This document shows, in pieces, positions 14,950-23,348 of a stretch of 34,668 nt of DNA (position 1 is its first letter; every line of letters begins with the position of its first letter). The stretch spans positions 1 to 34,668 of the forward strand of contig CAZOVB010000045.1 in the NCBI GenBank assembly GCA_964583095.1. Reading direction: 5' to 3'. The stretch is from CAZOVB01 sp964583095. GTDB taxonomy: Bacteria > Planctomycetota > Phycisphaerae > SM23-33. The notes under the pieces are model-generated. The model was not told where the DNA came from, did not search any database, and saw only the letters and a program-made list of their open reading frames with translations. A program made the position numbers and the translations under genes.

Positions 14950-15859
14950 TCTGGAGATCCTTCTGCATCTGGTGCTTCAACTGGTCCTGGGAGGGGTAGG
15001 TTTCCTGGTCGCGAAGCCGCCGCAAGAACTCGATTTTCAGCCGCTTGCCGTACAGGTCGCCTTCATAGTCGAGCAGATGCGCCTCAATGGCCAGGTCGTG
15101 CGAGCCCATTGTGGGCCTGGAGCCGATGCTGATACCTGCAGCGCATCGGCAGCCTTCCACCTGGGCCCAACCTGCGTACACGCCTTCCTGGGGGAGAACC
15201 TGCCCGGAGGTCTCGATATTGGCCGTGGGGCAGTCCAACTGCCTGCCCTGGCCCTGGCCGTGAATCACCGGCCCGTAGAGGGCGAAAGGCCTCGCCAGGC
15301 ACCCGGCCGCTCCTTCCACATCCCCGACGCCAAGCAGACGCCGCACCAGCGTGCTGGAAACCCGCTGGGTCTTACCGCCCAGCTCTATCTGCACATCCGA
15401 GACAATCTCCACGGCAAAACCGTTGTCCCTGCCGGCGGCCTGGAGCGTAGCCGTATTCCCTGCACGGGCTACCCCGTAGCGGAAGTTTTCTCCTTCCACC
15501 ACAAGCTGCGGAGCCAGGCTGCGAACGATGAGATTCTGCACGAACTCCTCCGGGGTCATCCCGAGCAGGAACATGTCCGGCTCGACCACGACGACGTAGT
15601 CGGCCCCGGCCTCGAGCAGGCGAAAACACTTGGGCTCGACCGGATCAATTCGGGGAATGTCGATCCCGCCCCGAAGCACCGCCTCGGGCGCAGGATCGAA
15701 GGTCAGCGCAACGACAGGCCCCGACGGCCTGCCTTGTCTGCATCGATCAAGGATGGCCCGATGCCCCAGATGGACGCCATCAAAATTCCCGATGGTCAGC
15801 GCGCAGTTCCGGAGCCGGTCGTCATCCTGCTTGAGTCCGTAACGTATTCTGTCTTCCAT
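14924..15859 (-). CDS. ribF: Bifunctional riboflavin kinase / FAD synthetase RibF
   Basis: A 311-residue enzyme that phosphorylates riboflavin to FMN and adenylylates FMN to FAD. The N-terminal adenylyltransferase half has T-I-G-N-F-D-G-V-H-L-G-H (the nucleotidyltransferase H-x-G-H-type motif), F-D-P-A-P-E, and V-S-S-T-L-V-R-R-L-L in place of the common I-S-S-T-x-I-R. The C-terminal kinase half has G-Q-G-R-Q-L-D-C-P-T-A-N-I, matching the G-x(3,4)-G-F-P-T-A-N loop, though Asp-Cys replaces Gly-Phe. The length is normal. ATG at 15859; it is first in the operon with nrnA and has its own promoter. No FMN riboswitch is seen in the short leader. Confidence 0.95.
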   Translation of the reverse strand: MEDRIRYGLKQDDDRLRNCALTIGNFDGVHLGHRAILDRCRQGRPSGPVVALTFDPAPEAVLRGGIDIPRIDPVEPKCFRLLEAGADYVVVVEPDMFLLGMTPEEFVQNLIVRSLAPQLVVEGENFRYGVARAGNTATLQAAGRDNGFAVEIVSDVQIELGGKTQRVSSTLVRRLLGVGDVEGAAGCLARPFALYGPVIHGQGQGRQLDCPTANIETSGQVLPQEGVYAGWAQVEGCRCAAGISIGSRPTMGSHDLAIEAHLLDYEGDLYGKRLKIEFLRRLRDQETYPSQDQLKHQMQKDLQSVRRICPS

Positions 15860-15890
15860 GTCGCTCGCGATCCGGTTCGGTCAAGGCCAG

Positions 15891-15919
15891 AGTCTATCAA
15901 TCCAACCCGTGGGTGACAA
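15891..15919 (-). promoter_or_regulatory. Promoter of ribF-nrnA
   Basis: Minus strand TTGTCA (15914-15919), a 17-base spacer, TAGACT (15891-15896). The leader is predicted at roughly 25 bases. Confidence 0.6.
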
Positions 15920-15957
15920 GGTCGTCCAATCTGCCTGGCCGGGCCCTCTGCTGCACT

Positions 15958-15986
15958 TTGAACCTCCGTAAAGAGTATGCTATGCT
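15958..15986 (+). promoter_or_regulatory. Promoter of the FAD-dependent oxidoreductase at 16063
   Basis: TTGAAC (15958-15963), a 17-base spacer, TATGCT (15981-15986). It is back to back with the ribF promoter. Confidence 0.5.
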
Positions 15987-16062
15987 CGCATTGACCCGAC
16001 CGACCAGGGCCTTCCATTGTAGGCCGCTGCTCTCGGTCCCATTCACCGACCAAGAGATACCC

Positions 16063-17382
16063 ATGAAAGATCACTACGACGTCATCGTTTCCGGATCAGG
16101 CCCCGCGGGATTTGCCGCAGCTTACTACGCAGCCCGCAATGGAGCCGACACTCTTCTTGTCGAAAAGAACGGCTCGCTTGGAGGGATGCTCACGACCGGG
16201 CATATGGGCGTCTTCTGCGGGTATGCTTCCAGCGGCCTGTATAGGGAAATCTGCGAGACGATCGGGCAACGCCTGGCCCCGGGCCTGCTCGGGCAGGTTG
16301 CCTACGACATCGAGCAGATGCGCCGGTTCCTCTTCGCCAAGGCCGAGGAATCGGGCATGTCCCTGCTGATTTCCGCCTTTGTCACAGGCGCGGCGAAAAA
16401 GGGCAATTCCATCGATCATCTTCAGGTCCACGGCAAGGAAGGACTCCTGCGGATCAAGGCGGATGTCTACATCGACGCAACGGGAGACGGGGACGTAGCC
16501 GCCTTTGCCGGCGAAGATTTCTCCCTGGGGCGCCAGAGCGACGGGAAGTTTCAGCCGATGTCGCTGATGTTCTCGCTGGCGGGAGTGGAAATCCAGCGGT
16601 TCGGCAACCCCAAGGACCGCCAGAAACGCCGGGCCCTGGCTGAGAAACTCCAGGAATACGTCAAACGCGGCGACATTCCCTACCCGGCCGGCCACATCAT
16701 CTTCATCCAGGGCTGCGGCAAGGGCAATATCAAGGTCAACTGCACCAATGTGATCGACCTGGACGGGACGAAATCGGAGGATCTCACCTCGGCCGAGGTC
16801 CAGTGTCGCAAACAGCTTGCCGGCCTGGTCGAGTTCCTCCGGGCCGAGGCGCCGGGCTTCGAGAACTGCCACGTCGCAGGCTCCGGAGACATGATCGGCG
16901 TCCGTTCGAGCCGTCATATCAAGGGCCGGTACATCCTGACCGAAAAAGACATCAGCGAAGGCAAGGTATTCGAGGACTGGGCGGTCTCCCAGGCCAAGTA
17001 CGTCTGGGGCACGCACAACCTCTATGGACCGATGCAGGCCGAGGGAAGGGCTCAGTCCCGCCAGAGCCCGTACGGTCCGCTTCCTCATGACAAGGTCTAC
17101 ACGATACCGTTTCGCTCGCTTCGCCCTGCAAAGACCGATAACCTCCTGCTGGCCGGGCGATGCATCTCGGGGACGTTTCTGGCCCACTCGAACTACCGCG
17201 TCATGCCGATCTGCATGGCCATGGGGCAGGGGGCCGGCACGGCGGCGGCCATGGCTTCACAGCAGGAATCCCCCCTGGACGAGCTGGACATCGACGCGTT
17301 GCACCGGCGGCTTTTGGAGCAGGGGATGGACGCGCCGGGGATGATTCCGGAATGGTCAGCCGCGAGCCCGGAAGAGCGGTAG
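16063..17382 (+). CDS. FAD-dependent oxidoreductase (FAD_oxidored family)
   Basis: A 439-residue flavoprotein with an N-terminal Rossmann dinucleotide site, V-I-V-S-G11-S-G-P-A-G16, and an E-K-N-G-S-L-G-G-M segment that contacts FAD. The Y-I-D-A-T-G-D-G-D motif is typical of the PF12831-type family, and near the end comes L-L-A-G-R-C-I-S-G with V-M-P-I-C-M-A-M-G-Q-G-A-G. The substrate is unknown; such genes are abundant in planctomycetes and often sit near carbohydrate genes. The ATG at 16063 has AAGAGA 6 bases upstream. Frames open upstream to 15913 but would add an unrelated 50 residues before the Rossmann motif. Its 3' end overlaps the convergent ABC ATPase gene by 27 bases. It is a paralogue of the gene at 27732. 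Confidence 0.88.
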   Translation: MKDHYDVIVSGSGPAGFAAAYYAARNGADTLLVEKNGSLGGMLTTGHMGVFCGYASSGLYREICETIGQRLAPGLLGQVAYDIEQMRRFLFAKAEESGMSLLISAFVTGAAKKGNSIDHLQVHGKEGLLRIKADVYIDATGDGDVAAFAGEDFSLGRQSDGKFQPMSLMFSLAGVEIQRFGNPKDRQKRRALAEKLQEYVKRGDIPYPAGHIIFIQGCGKGNIKVNCTNVIDLDGTKSEDLTSAEVQCRKQLAGLVEFLRAEAPGFENCHVAGSGDMIGVRSSRHIKGRYILTEKDISEGKVFEDWAVSQAKYVWGTHNLYGPMQAEGRAQSRQSPYGPLPHDKVYTIPFRSLRPAKTDNLLLAGRCISGTFLAHSNYRVMPICMAMGQGAGTAAAMASQQESPLDELDIDALHRRLLEQGMDAPGMIPEWSAASPEER

Positions 17383-18147
17383 ATCTTCGCCGGGGATTTC
17401 GATCAGATCGACCTGCACTTCGTAGGCTTTGCCCAGCACGTCGGCAGTAAGCACCTGCCCCGAGGGACCCGAGGCAAGCACGTCTCCGCCACGCATTAAC
17501 ACGACCTCGTCGGCGAAGCGTGAGGCCATGTTCAGATCGTGACTGACACAAACCACCGCCATCTCCCAGTCGTGGGCCAGTCGCTGCATGAGACGGTAGA
17601 TTACAAGCTGGCTCTTGATGTCCAGATGGCTGGTGGGTTCATCCAGCAGGCAGATGCTGGGCTGCTGGGCCAGGGCGCGGGCGATCATGACCCGCTGTGC
17701 CTCGCCGCCGGAAAGCTCCGAGAGACATCGGTCGCGAAAGGATCGCGTCCGGGTCATATCCATCGCGGCCTGGACCACGTCGCGGTCCTTCTTGCCCACC
17801 AGCCCCAGTCGGCCTGCATAGGCGTAACGACCCATCATGACGATGTCGTATGCAGTGAAGGCAAACGCCACTTCCGGAATCTGCGGGACGTAGGCCATCA
17901 GGCGGGCGAGCTGTTCCTGGCTGTACCGGGAGATCTCCTTGCCGTCCAGCTCGATCCTTCCCTTGCCTCGCAACTGGCCCAGGAGACACCGAAGCAGGGT
18001 GGTCTTGCCCGAACCGTTGGGCCCGAGGATGCACAGGAGCTTCCCGGCCGAGGCCTGCAGGTTCACCCCGCGCAGGATCGGCTCATTGCGAGCATAGCCG
18101 AAACGCACATCCGTCGCTTTGAGAACGTGGGAGGGCGTCTGGGTCAT
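17356..18147 (-). CDS. ABC transporter ATPase, BtuD/FecE type
   Basis: A 263-residue ATP-binding subunit of a class-III metal-chelate/cobalamin importer. Walker A is G42-P-N-G-S-G-K-T-T50. A Q-loop lies in Y-V-P-Q, then the signature L-S-G-G-E-A-Q-R, Walker B I-C-L-L-D-E-P-T-S-H-L-D and the H-loop V-S-H-D. The family handles B12, haem or ferric siderophores; the ATPase alone does not show which. Its ATG overlaps the permease stop (ATGA) and it is the last gene of the cassette. The open frame continues far upstream in the permease region, but the homologous start is the ATG at 18147. It ends inside the convergent oxidoreductase gene. Confidence 0.93.
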   Translation of the reverse strand: MTQTPSHVLKATDVRFGYARNEPILRGVNLQASAGKLLCILGPNGSGKTTLLRCLLGQLRGKGRIELDGKEISRYSQEQLARLMAYVPQIPEVAFAFTAYDIVMMGRYAYAGRLGLVGKKDRDVVQAAMDMTRTRSFRDRCLSELSGGEAQRVMIARALAQQPSICLLDEPTSHLDIKSQLVIYRLMQRLAHDWEMAVVCVSHDLNMASRFADEVVLMRGGDVLASGPSGQVLTADVLGKAYEVQVDLIEIPGEDLPLFRARG

Positions 18148-19148
18148 AGCCTGGCCTCCAGGCCCCGCTTGCGAAGCAGGTAGATGAAGAAGGGCCCGCC
18201 GGCCAGGGCTGTGACGATCCCGACCGGAATCGCGCTGATATCCAGCCAGGGCCCGAGGTTCACGCAGAGCCAGTGCGCCACGGTCAGGAAGATCGCTCCG
18301 GCAAAGCCCGCCACCACCGTCAGACGTCGATTGTCGGGCCCCAGCAGGGATCTGCAGATATGCGGAACGATCAGTCCCACAAATCCGATCGGCCCGGAAA
18401 GGGCCACCGCCGCGGCCGTCATGAGCCCAGCCACTGCAAAGATCTCTATTCGAAGGCGATGCACGGAAACACCCGAGGAAAGAGCCACCGCGTCGCCCAG
18501 CCCCAGGGCGTTCAGGGCCGAGGCGCGGGCCAGAACAATCAGCCAGCCCAGTCCCACCAGCACCGCCGAGAACACCAGCATCGAAATCTGGGTGGTGTCG
18601 GAAATCTCGCCCATCGCCCAACGGGCAAACTCCGCGATTCGATAGGGATCCAGGTACAGATGAAACGTCAGAAGCAGGGCGCCGTTGAAGGAGTTGACGA
18701 TCACCCCGGCCAGGATAAGCGTGTAGGGGTCCAGCCTGCCGCGACGCTGTGCAATGGTGTAGACCAGCAGGCAGGTCAGAAGCGCCCCGGCAAAGGCCAG
18801 AACCGGCGTGGTCGCCCACATCGGCCAGAGCCACCAGCCCCCAGTGGCCATGCCCAGAAGCACCCCGACCGCCGCTCCGCTGGAGACGCCAAGAACGTAG
18901 GGTTCTGCCAGAACATTTCGCAAAAGCCCCTGCAGGGCTACCCCCGAAACCGCCAGGGCTGCACCTACGATCGGAGCCGCCAGCAGAGAAAGCACCCGTG
19001 CCCGCCAGAGAGGCCAGGTCAGCCGGGAAAACTCCACCGGACCGTGAAGACTGCACAGAAGCACCACAGCCCCGGTGGCCAGGCTGCCTGCAAGGAACCA
19101 GCCCACCAGCGCCCTGCCCGTTACCGGCGAAGCCTTTGCGCGACTCAA
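18144..19148 (-). CDS. ABC transporter permease, BtuC/FecCD family
   Basis: A permease of about 334 residues with roughly ten membrane helices. Motifs of the FecCD/BtuC family are clear: R-V-L-S-L-L-A-A-P-I-V-G-A-A-L-A-V-S-G-V-A-L-Q-G, then L-A-E-P-Y-V-L-G-V-S-S-G-A, L-A-G-V-I-V-N and the coupling-helix region G-P-I-G-F-V-G-L-I-V-P-H-I-x-R. No ATG fits. I place the start at TTG 19148, which overlaps the TGA of the binding-protein gene and has GGAG 8 bases upstream. The reading frame is open further upstream, but that part lies inside the neighbouring gene and is unrelated to permeases. It forms the inner-membrane channel for the substrate delivered by the binding protein. Confidence 0.92.
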   Translation of the reverse strand: MSRAKASPVTGRALVGWFLAGSLATGAVVLLCSLHGPVEFSRLTWPLWRARVLSLLAAPIVGAALAVSGVALQGLLRNVLAEPYVLGVSSGAAVGVLLGMATGGWWLWPMWATTPVLAFAGALLTCLLVYTIAQRRGRLDPYTLILAGVIVNSFNGALLLTFHLYLDPYRIAEFARWAMGEISDTTQISMLVFSAVLVGLGWLIVLARASALNALGLGDAVALSSGVSVHRLRIEIFAVAGLMTAAAVALSGPIGFVGLIVPHICRSLLGPDNRRLTVVAGFAGAIFLTVAHWLCVNLGPWLDISAIPVGIVTALAGGPFFIYLLRKRGLEARL

Positions 19149-20026
19149 GACCCGTACTCCAGGCCATGGAGCATCCGCGCCATCTGCTGGGCGAAATCCG
19201 CCTGCTTGAGCACCGGCCAGATCCACCGGTCGTCGGTCACCACATGCACGCGGCCGGCCGCAACGGCGGGAATCTCCTTCCGCTGCATCCACCAGTCGCG
19301 TACCTCGTCCTGTTTCCCCTCTTCTGCTGCGACGATCAAAACCTCGGGCCCGGCGTCGGCGATCAGTTCGTTGCGCGTATTGCGCCACGACTTTTGACCG
19401 GGTATGTCGCGGCCGGCATTTACTCCCCCGGCCGCCTGGATCAGCCCGTCAATGAAGGTTCCCTCTGCCGGTACGCTGGGCCGATTGGTTCCCAGGACAA
19501 ACAGGGCCCGCACGGCCGGCAGGTCCCGCGTGCTCTGCCGGACGGACTGAAGCTTCTTCTCGAATGCAGCCGCTGCCTCGATTCCCGCCTGCTCATCGCC
19601 CAGGAGTCGCGCGATTCTTCCGGCTGCGACGGGGATATCCGACAGGGATTCCAGTGTGAAGTGCTCCACCTGAATGTCGCTGTCGAGTTCCACGATCCGT
19701 GCGAAGTCTTCCGGGTCCTGCTGGATGAGAATCAGGTCCGGATCCACGGCCAGAACGGGTTCCAGACGTGGTTTCATGTCGCCGATGCGGGGGACCTCCC
19801 GACGGTCTTCGCTCAGCCGGGCATAGTCACTCACGCCCACAACGTGGTCCCACAACCCCAGTTCCCAGACGAGCTCTGCCAGGGCGGCGCTGGAGGGAAT
19901 CGTCCTCGGCCTGGCTGCATCATCCGGAGCTTCGCGGCGACAGGAGACCCCCAAGACCGTCGAGGAGGCGAGAACGCAAAGCGCAAGGCCCTTTGCAACG
20001 CGGAATTTGGAGTTTCTCAGCATCAT
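19145..20026 (-). CDS. Class-III periplasmic substrate-binding protein, BtuF/FepB type
   Basis: A 293-residue exported binding protein of the Peripla_BP_2 family. The N-terminus is a signal sequence with a lipobox-like L-G-V-S-C29, so it may be a lipoprotein. Family landmarks are L-A-E-L-V-W-E-L-G-L-W-D-H-V-V-G-V-S-D-Y, V-P-R-I-G-D, and V-L-A-V-D-P-D-L-I-L-I-Q. The last third includes a Trp-rich segment (D-D-R-W-I-W-P). The ligand could be cobamide, haem or a siderophore. The pduO gene and the riboswitch operon nearby make cobamide my preferred guess. There is no riboswitch in its own leader, which is under 30 bases. It is first in the three-gene cassette, and all junctions overlap. Confidence 0.85.
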   Translation of the reverse strand: MMLRNSKFRVAKGLALCVLASSTVLGVSCRREAPDDAARPRTIPSSAALAELVWELGLWDHVVGVSDYARLSEDRREVPRIGDMKPRLEPVLAVDPDLILIQQDPEDFARIVELDSDIQVEHFTLESLSDIPVAAGRIARLLGDEQAGIEAAAAFEKKLQSVRQSTRDLPAVRALFVLGTNRPSVPAEGTFIDGLIQAAGGVNAGRDIPGQKSWRNTRNELIADAGPEVLIVAAEEGKQDEVRDWWMQRKEIPAVAAGRVHVVTDDRWIWPVLKQADFAQQMARMLHGLEYGS

Positions 20027-20051
20027 GGCTCTTTACTATACTTAAGGATTG

Positions 20052-20081
20052 ATAGTATCTGCGGGCGCCTAGACAAGTCAA
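20052..20081 (-). promoter_or_regulatory. Promoter of the BtuFCD-type cassette
   Basis: Minus strand TTGACT (20076-20081), an 18-base spacer and TACTAT (20052-20057), or GATACT with a 16-base spacer. The resulting leader is about 20 bases, too short for a riboswitch. Confidence 0.55.
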
Positions 20082-20102
20082 GCCGGGCCGGAGGGCAGAG
20101 AC

Positions 20103-20819
20103 GTGAACCCACGTGAAATCTGGAATCGTATCGCATCACTGTTTGAAAACGCTTCTTTCCATCCGTCCCAGGAGCAGGAGCACAACCAGGCGAGCGACTC
20201 ATCGAGTCGGCCTCAGGGGCAGCCCGAGGACGTATCGACATCCACCGACCGCGAAGAACCCCCGCCGCCCAGCGGCAAAGGGGACCTTTCCCCGCTGCTC
20301 CAGGCCGCCCGGGAGATCTCGCAGCAGCTCAAGGCCCTGGGCGAAAGGCTGGAAAACCTTGGCCGAACCGATCCCGAGTTGCTTCAGCGCCTCGATCGGC
20401 TGGAGGAAACACTGCCCGATCAGATCCGCCACGCCGTGACAGAGGCCCAGGAGGACCTTCCCGATCGCGTCGCCCGCGCGGCAGCCCAGGTGCCAATGAC
20501 CCGGGCAAAGGATTCTCTGGACGAAAACGTCCAGCAGATCCGGGAGCTTCTGGGTCGCCACGAGCAGCAGCTTTCGACTCTTGCCCGGGATGTTGAGGAA
20601 ACCAGCCAGGGCCTTGCCGGCCTGGGCCGGAAGGTCCAGGGCCTGCAGAGCACGAATGAAACGCTTCTTGAGGAAACCCGGGGGCAGATTCAGCAGGAGG
20701 TCTCGCGAATGCAGGAATCGCTCGAGGCCATGAGGCGCTACAGCCGAAGGCGCACCTGGTTTCTCGTTGCCCTTACGGGGATCTTCCTGCTGCTGGCACT
20801 GCTGATGATCCTGCCGTAA
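20103..20819 (+). CDS. Hypothetical tail-anchored coiled-coil protein
   Basis: I do not recognise a named family. The 238-residue protein starts at GTG 20103, with GGAGG 8 bases before it. Residues 15-65 are hydrophilic and disordered-looking (S, E, Q, P). Residues 65-210 are rich in Leu, Glu, Gln and Arg with heptad-like spacing, so a long coiled coil is likely. Residues of about 218-237 form one hydrophobic helix (F-L-V-A-L-T-G-I-F-L-L-L-A) directly at the C-terminus, preceded by R-R-Y-S-R-R-R. The layout is a membrane-anchored cytoplasmic coiled coil. It is transcribed divergently from the ABC cassette and converges with gyrB across 27 bases. Confidence 0.75.
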   Translation: MNPREIWNRIASLFENASFHPSQEQEHNQASDSSSRPQGQPEDVSTSTDREEPPPPSGKGDLSPLLQAAREISQQLKALGERLENLGRTDPELLQRLDRLEETLPDQIRHAVTEAQEDLPDRVARAAAQVPMTRAKDSLDENVQQIRELLGRHEQQLSTLARDVEETSQGLAGLGRKVQGLQSTNETLLEETRGQIQQEVSRMQESLEAMRRYSRRRTWFLVALTGIFLLLALLMILP

Positions 20820-20846
20820 TTGCGCTGGTCGCGAGGGGCTTGTCGC

Positions 20847-23348
20847 TCAGATGTCCAGGTTTTTGACCTCCAGGGCATGCTGTTCGATGAACGCACGGCG
20901 TTTCTCCACGTCGTCGCCCATCAGCAGAGAGAACATTCTCTCGGCTTCTTCGGCCTCCTCGGCCCGGACGCGAAGGAGCATGCGTCTTTCGGGGTCCATC
21001 GTGGTTTCCCAGAGGTCGTCGGCGTTCATCTCTCCCAGGCCCTTGAAGCGTTTGATCTCCATGCCTTTGGAACCGACCTGACGAATGCCCGGGCCAATCT
21101 GTGAGACGTTGTCCAGTTCGTGTTGCTCGCCGTCGGTGACCAGGACGAACGAGGCAGGGGGTTTTTCCCCCGTGACGGTTTCCTCCCGAAGCGTGTAATA
21201 GTTGTCCACGTCGAGGTTCTGACGGGCAAGCCTGGCCAGGAGCTTCTCGATTGCCCGGACTTCATGGAGCTCGGCGCGTTTCTGAACCTTGTTCGGTTGT
21301 GCGCTGCCGTTGCCATTGCCGTTTTCTTCCGAGCCGATCTCATCGCGGACGGCATTGTTCTCGGTGAGTTTCTGCTGATACTCCTGCGGGCTGTGGCAGA
21401 AGATGTTGCGCCCGCCCACCAGCAGCCAGTGGGTGGGCAGTTTGCCGTCGGCGTTGCGATTCTCCAGCAGGGACCGGAAGCGGATGCCGCGGCGCTCTAC
21501 GATGCCGATGTTCTCGGCCAGGTGGTCCAGCGTCTCGAGGAGTTCTTCCAGTCGCGAGCCCTTGATCTCATCGAGGACCTTGACCTTGCCGTTGCCGGTA
21601 TCACGCACCTGGAGCGTCGTGCCTTCCAGGCCAAGCCGGGCCAGCGTCCTTCGCATCTGTTTTTCGTTCAGGACGTATTCCTTGTGGCGCTTGCGGGTGA
21701 CCAGGTACAGCGGGGGTTGGGCGATGAAAACATTGCCGTTGGAGATCAGCGGCTTCATGTACCGGAAGAAGAAGGTCAGCAGAAGGGTACGAATGTGGCT
21801 GCCGTCCACGTCGGCGTCGGTCATGATGATGATCTTGCCGTATCGCAGCTTTTCCAGATCGAACTCGTCCTCGCCGATCCCGCATCCCAGGGCCGAGATG
21901 ATCGTCTGGATCTCGTTGAAGTTGAGGATCTTGTCCATCCGGGCTTTCTCGACGTTGAGGATCTTGCCCCGGAGGGGCAGGATCGCCTGGGTGGCGGAAT
22001 TTCGGCCCTGCTTGGCCGATCCGCCGGCAGAATCGCCCTCCACCATGAACAGTTCGGTGGTCTGGACGTCCTTGCTGCGGCAGTCGGCGAGTTTACCCGG
22101 CAGGGATCCGCTGGACAGGGCGCCCTTGCGTCGCGTCAGGTCGCGGGCTTTGCGGGCGGCCTCTCGGGCCTGCATGGCCTGGAGGCCCTTGTTGCAGATC
22201 CGCTTGGCCTCGGTGGGGTTTTCTTCCATCCACGTGCTGAGCTGGTCGTTGACCGACTGGGTCACGAAGCTCTCGACCTCGCTGTTGCCCAGCTTGGTCT
22301 TGGTCTGGCCTTCGAACTGCGGATCGGGAACCTTTACCGAGATGATCGAGACCAGCCCTTCGCGCAGGTCGTCGCCGGAGGGCAGCTTGCCCTTTTTGTC
22401 GGTCTTGATCCCCGAGGCGTTTCGCATGTAGTAGTTCAGGGTGCGGGTCAGGGCGCTCTTGAAGCCCGAAAGGTGCGTTCCACCCTCCACGGTGTTGATA
22501 TTGTTGGCGAAGGTGAAGACCGTCTCGCTGAAGCCGCTGGTGTACTGCATCACCAGGTCCAGGACAAGCTGCGTCTCGGGATCTTCCCGCTGGAGGTGGA
22601 CCGGCTTGTGCAGCGTCTGCTTGCCCTCGGTCAGGTGGTTCAGGAACGCCACCAGCCCCTTGTCGTACTGGAAGGCGTTTTCCTTGTCGACGCGTTCATC
22701 ACGAAGGCGGATTTTCACGCCCTCGTTGAGATACGCCAGCTCGCGGAGGCGGTTCTCAAGCACCTCGTACTTCATGCCCGTATCCGGGAAGATTTCGTGA
22801 TCCGGCTTGAAGGTCACGGTCGTGCCGGTCTTCTTGCGCTTGCCGATCTCCTTGAGTTCGCTGATCTTTCGGCCTCGCTCGAATTCCATCTGGTAGACCG
22901 TACCATTGCGGCAGACCTCGACTTCCAGGAATTCACTCAGAGCGTTCACGACGCTGGCCCCCACACCGTGGAGCCCGCCGGAGACCTTGTACACGCCGTG
23001 GTCGAATTTGCCCCCGGCATGGAGATGGCAGAAGACCACCTCCAGCGTGGAGATCTTTTCGGTCGGGTGAGGTCCGACGGGGATGCCCACACCATCGTCA
23101 GCCACCGTCACCGAATCATCCGGGTGAACCACGACGGTGATATTCGAGCACCTGCCGGCCATTGCTTCGTCGATGGCGTTGTCCACGATCTCCCAGACCA
23201 GGTGATGCAGGCCTCGGGTCGTCGTGTCACCAATGTACATGCCGGGACGCTTGCGAACCGCTTCCATCCCGCGCAGGACCTTGATCTGATTCTCGTCGTA
23301 AAGGCCCTCTTCGGGGCTACGTTTGGTCGGGGCCGGATCCTTGGCCAC
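20847..23348 (-). CDS. gyrB: DNA gyrase subunit B
   Basis: An 833-residue type IIA topoisomerase ATPase subunit that works with GyrA to introduce negative supercoils. The GHKL ATPase motifs are E-I-V-D-N-A-I-D-E, D-D-G-V-G-I-P and G-G-L-H-G-V-G. The transducer and TOPRIM domains follow, with E-G-D-S-A-G-G-S-A and D-A-D-V-D-G-S-H-I. The end, F-I-E-x-H-A-L-x-V-x-N-L-D-I, is GyrB-like and not ParE-like. A hydrophilic Gly/Asn/Glu-rich insertion lies in the C-terminal half before the R-F-K-G-L-G-E-M motif. The start is set at GTG 23348, because AAGGAG lies 8 bases upstream and the protein then begins V-A-K-D. The frame is open to 23456 without a better start. No gyrA lies in the window. Confidence 0.96.
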   Translation of the reverse strand: MAKDPAPTKRSPEEGLYDENQIKVLRGMEAVRKRPGMYIGDTTTRGLHHLVWEIVDNAIDEAMAGRCSNITVVVHPDDSVTVADDGVGIPVGPHPTEKISTLEVVFCHLHAGGKFDHGVYKVSGGLHGVGASVVNALSEFLEVEVCRNGTVYQMEFERGRKISELKEIGKRKKTGTTVTFKPDHEIFPDTGMKYEVLENRLRELAYLNEGVKIRLRDERVDKENAFQYDKGLVAFLNHLTEGKQTLHKPVHLQREDPETQLVLDLVMQYTSGFSETVFTFANNINTVEGGTHLSGFKSALTRTLNYYMRNASGIKTDKKGKLPSGDDLREGLVSIISVKVPDPQFEGQTKTKLGNSEVESFVTQSVNDQLSTWMEENPTEAKRICNKGLQAMQAREAARKARDLTRRKGALSSGSLPGKLADCRSKDVQTTELFMVEGDSAGGSAKQGRNSATQAILPLRGKILNVEKARMDKILNFNEIQTIISALGCGIGEDEFDLEKLRYGKIIIMTDADVDGSHIRTLLLTFFFRYMKPLISNGNVFIAQPPLYLVTRKRHKEYVLNEKQMRRTLARLGLEGTTLQVRDTGNGKVKVLDEIKGSRLEELLETLDHLAENIGIVERRGIRFRSLLENRNADGKLPTHWLLVGGRNIFCHSPQEYQQKLTENNAVRDEIGSEENGNGNGSAQPNKVQKRAELHEVRAIEKLLARLARQNLDVDNYYTLREETVTGEKPPASFVLVTDGEQHELDNVSQIGPGIRQVGSKGMEIKRFKGLGEMNADDLWETTMDPERRMLLRVRAEEAEEAERMFSLLMGDDVEKRRAFIEQHALEVKNLDI

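Noticed and set aside
19168..19388. N-terminal extension of the permease frame upstream of TTG 19148
   Set aside because: It lies inside the binding-protein gene and reads as an Arg/Gly-rich sequence unlike any permease N-terminus. The TTG with GGAG at proper distance explains the start.
18273..20116. Long plus-strand open frames opposite the BtuFCD-type cassette
   Set aside because: They are antisense to three clear transporter genes, with low-complexity Arg/Pro/Gly-rich translations.
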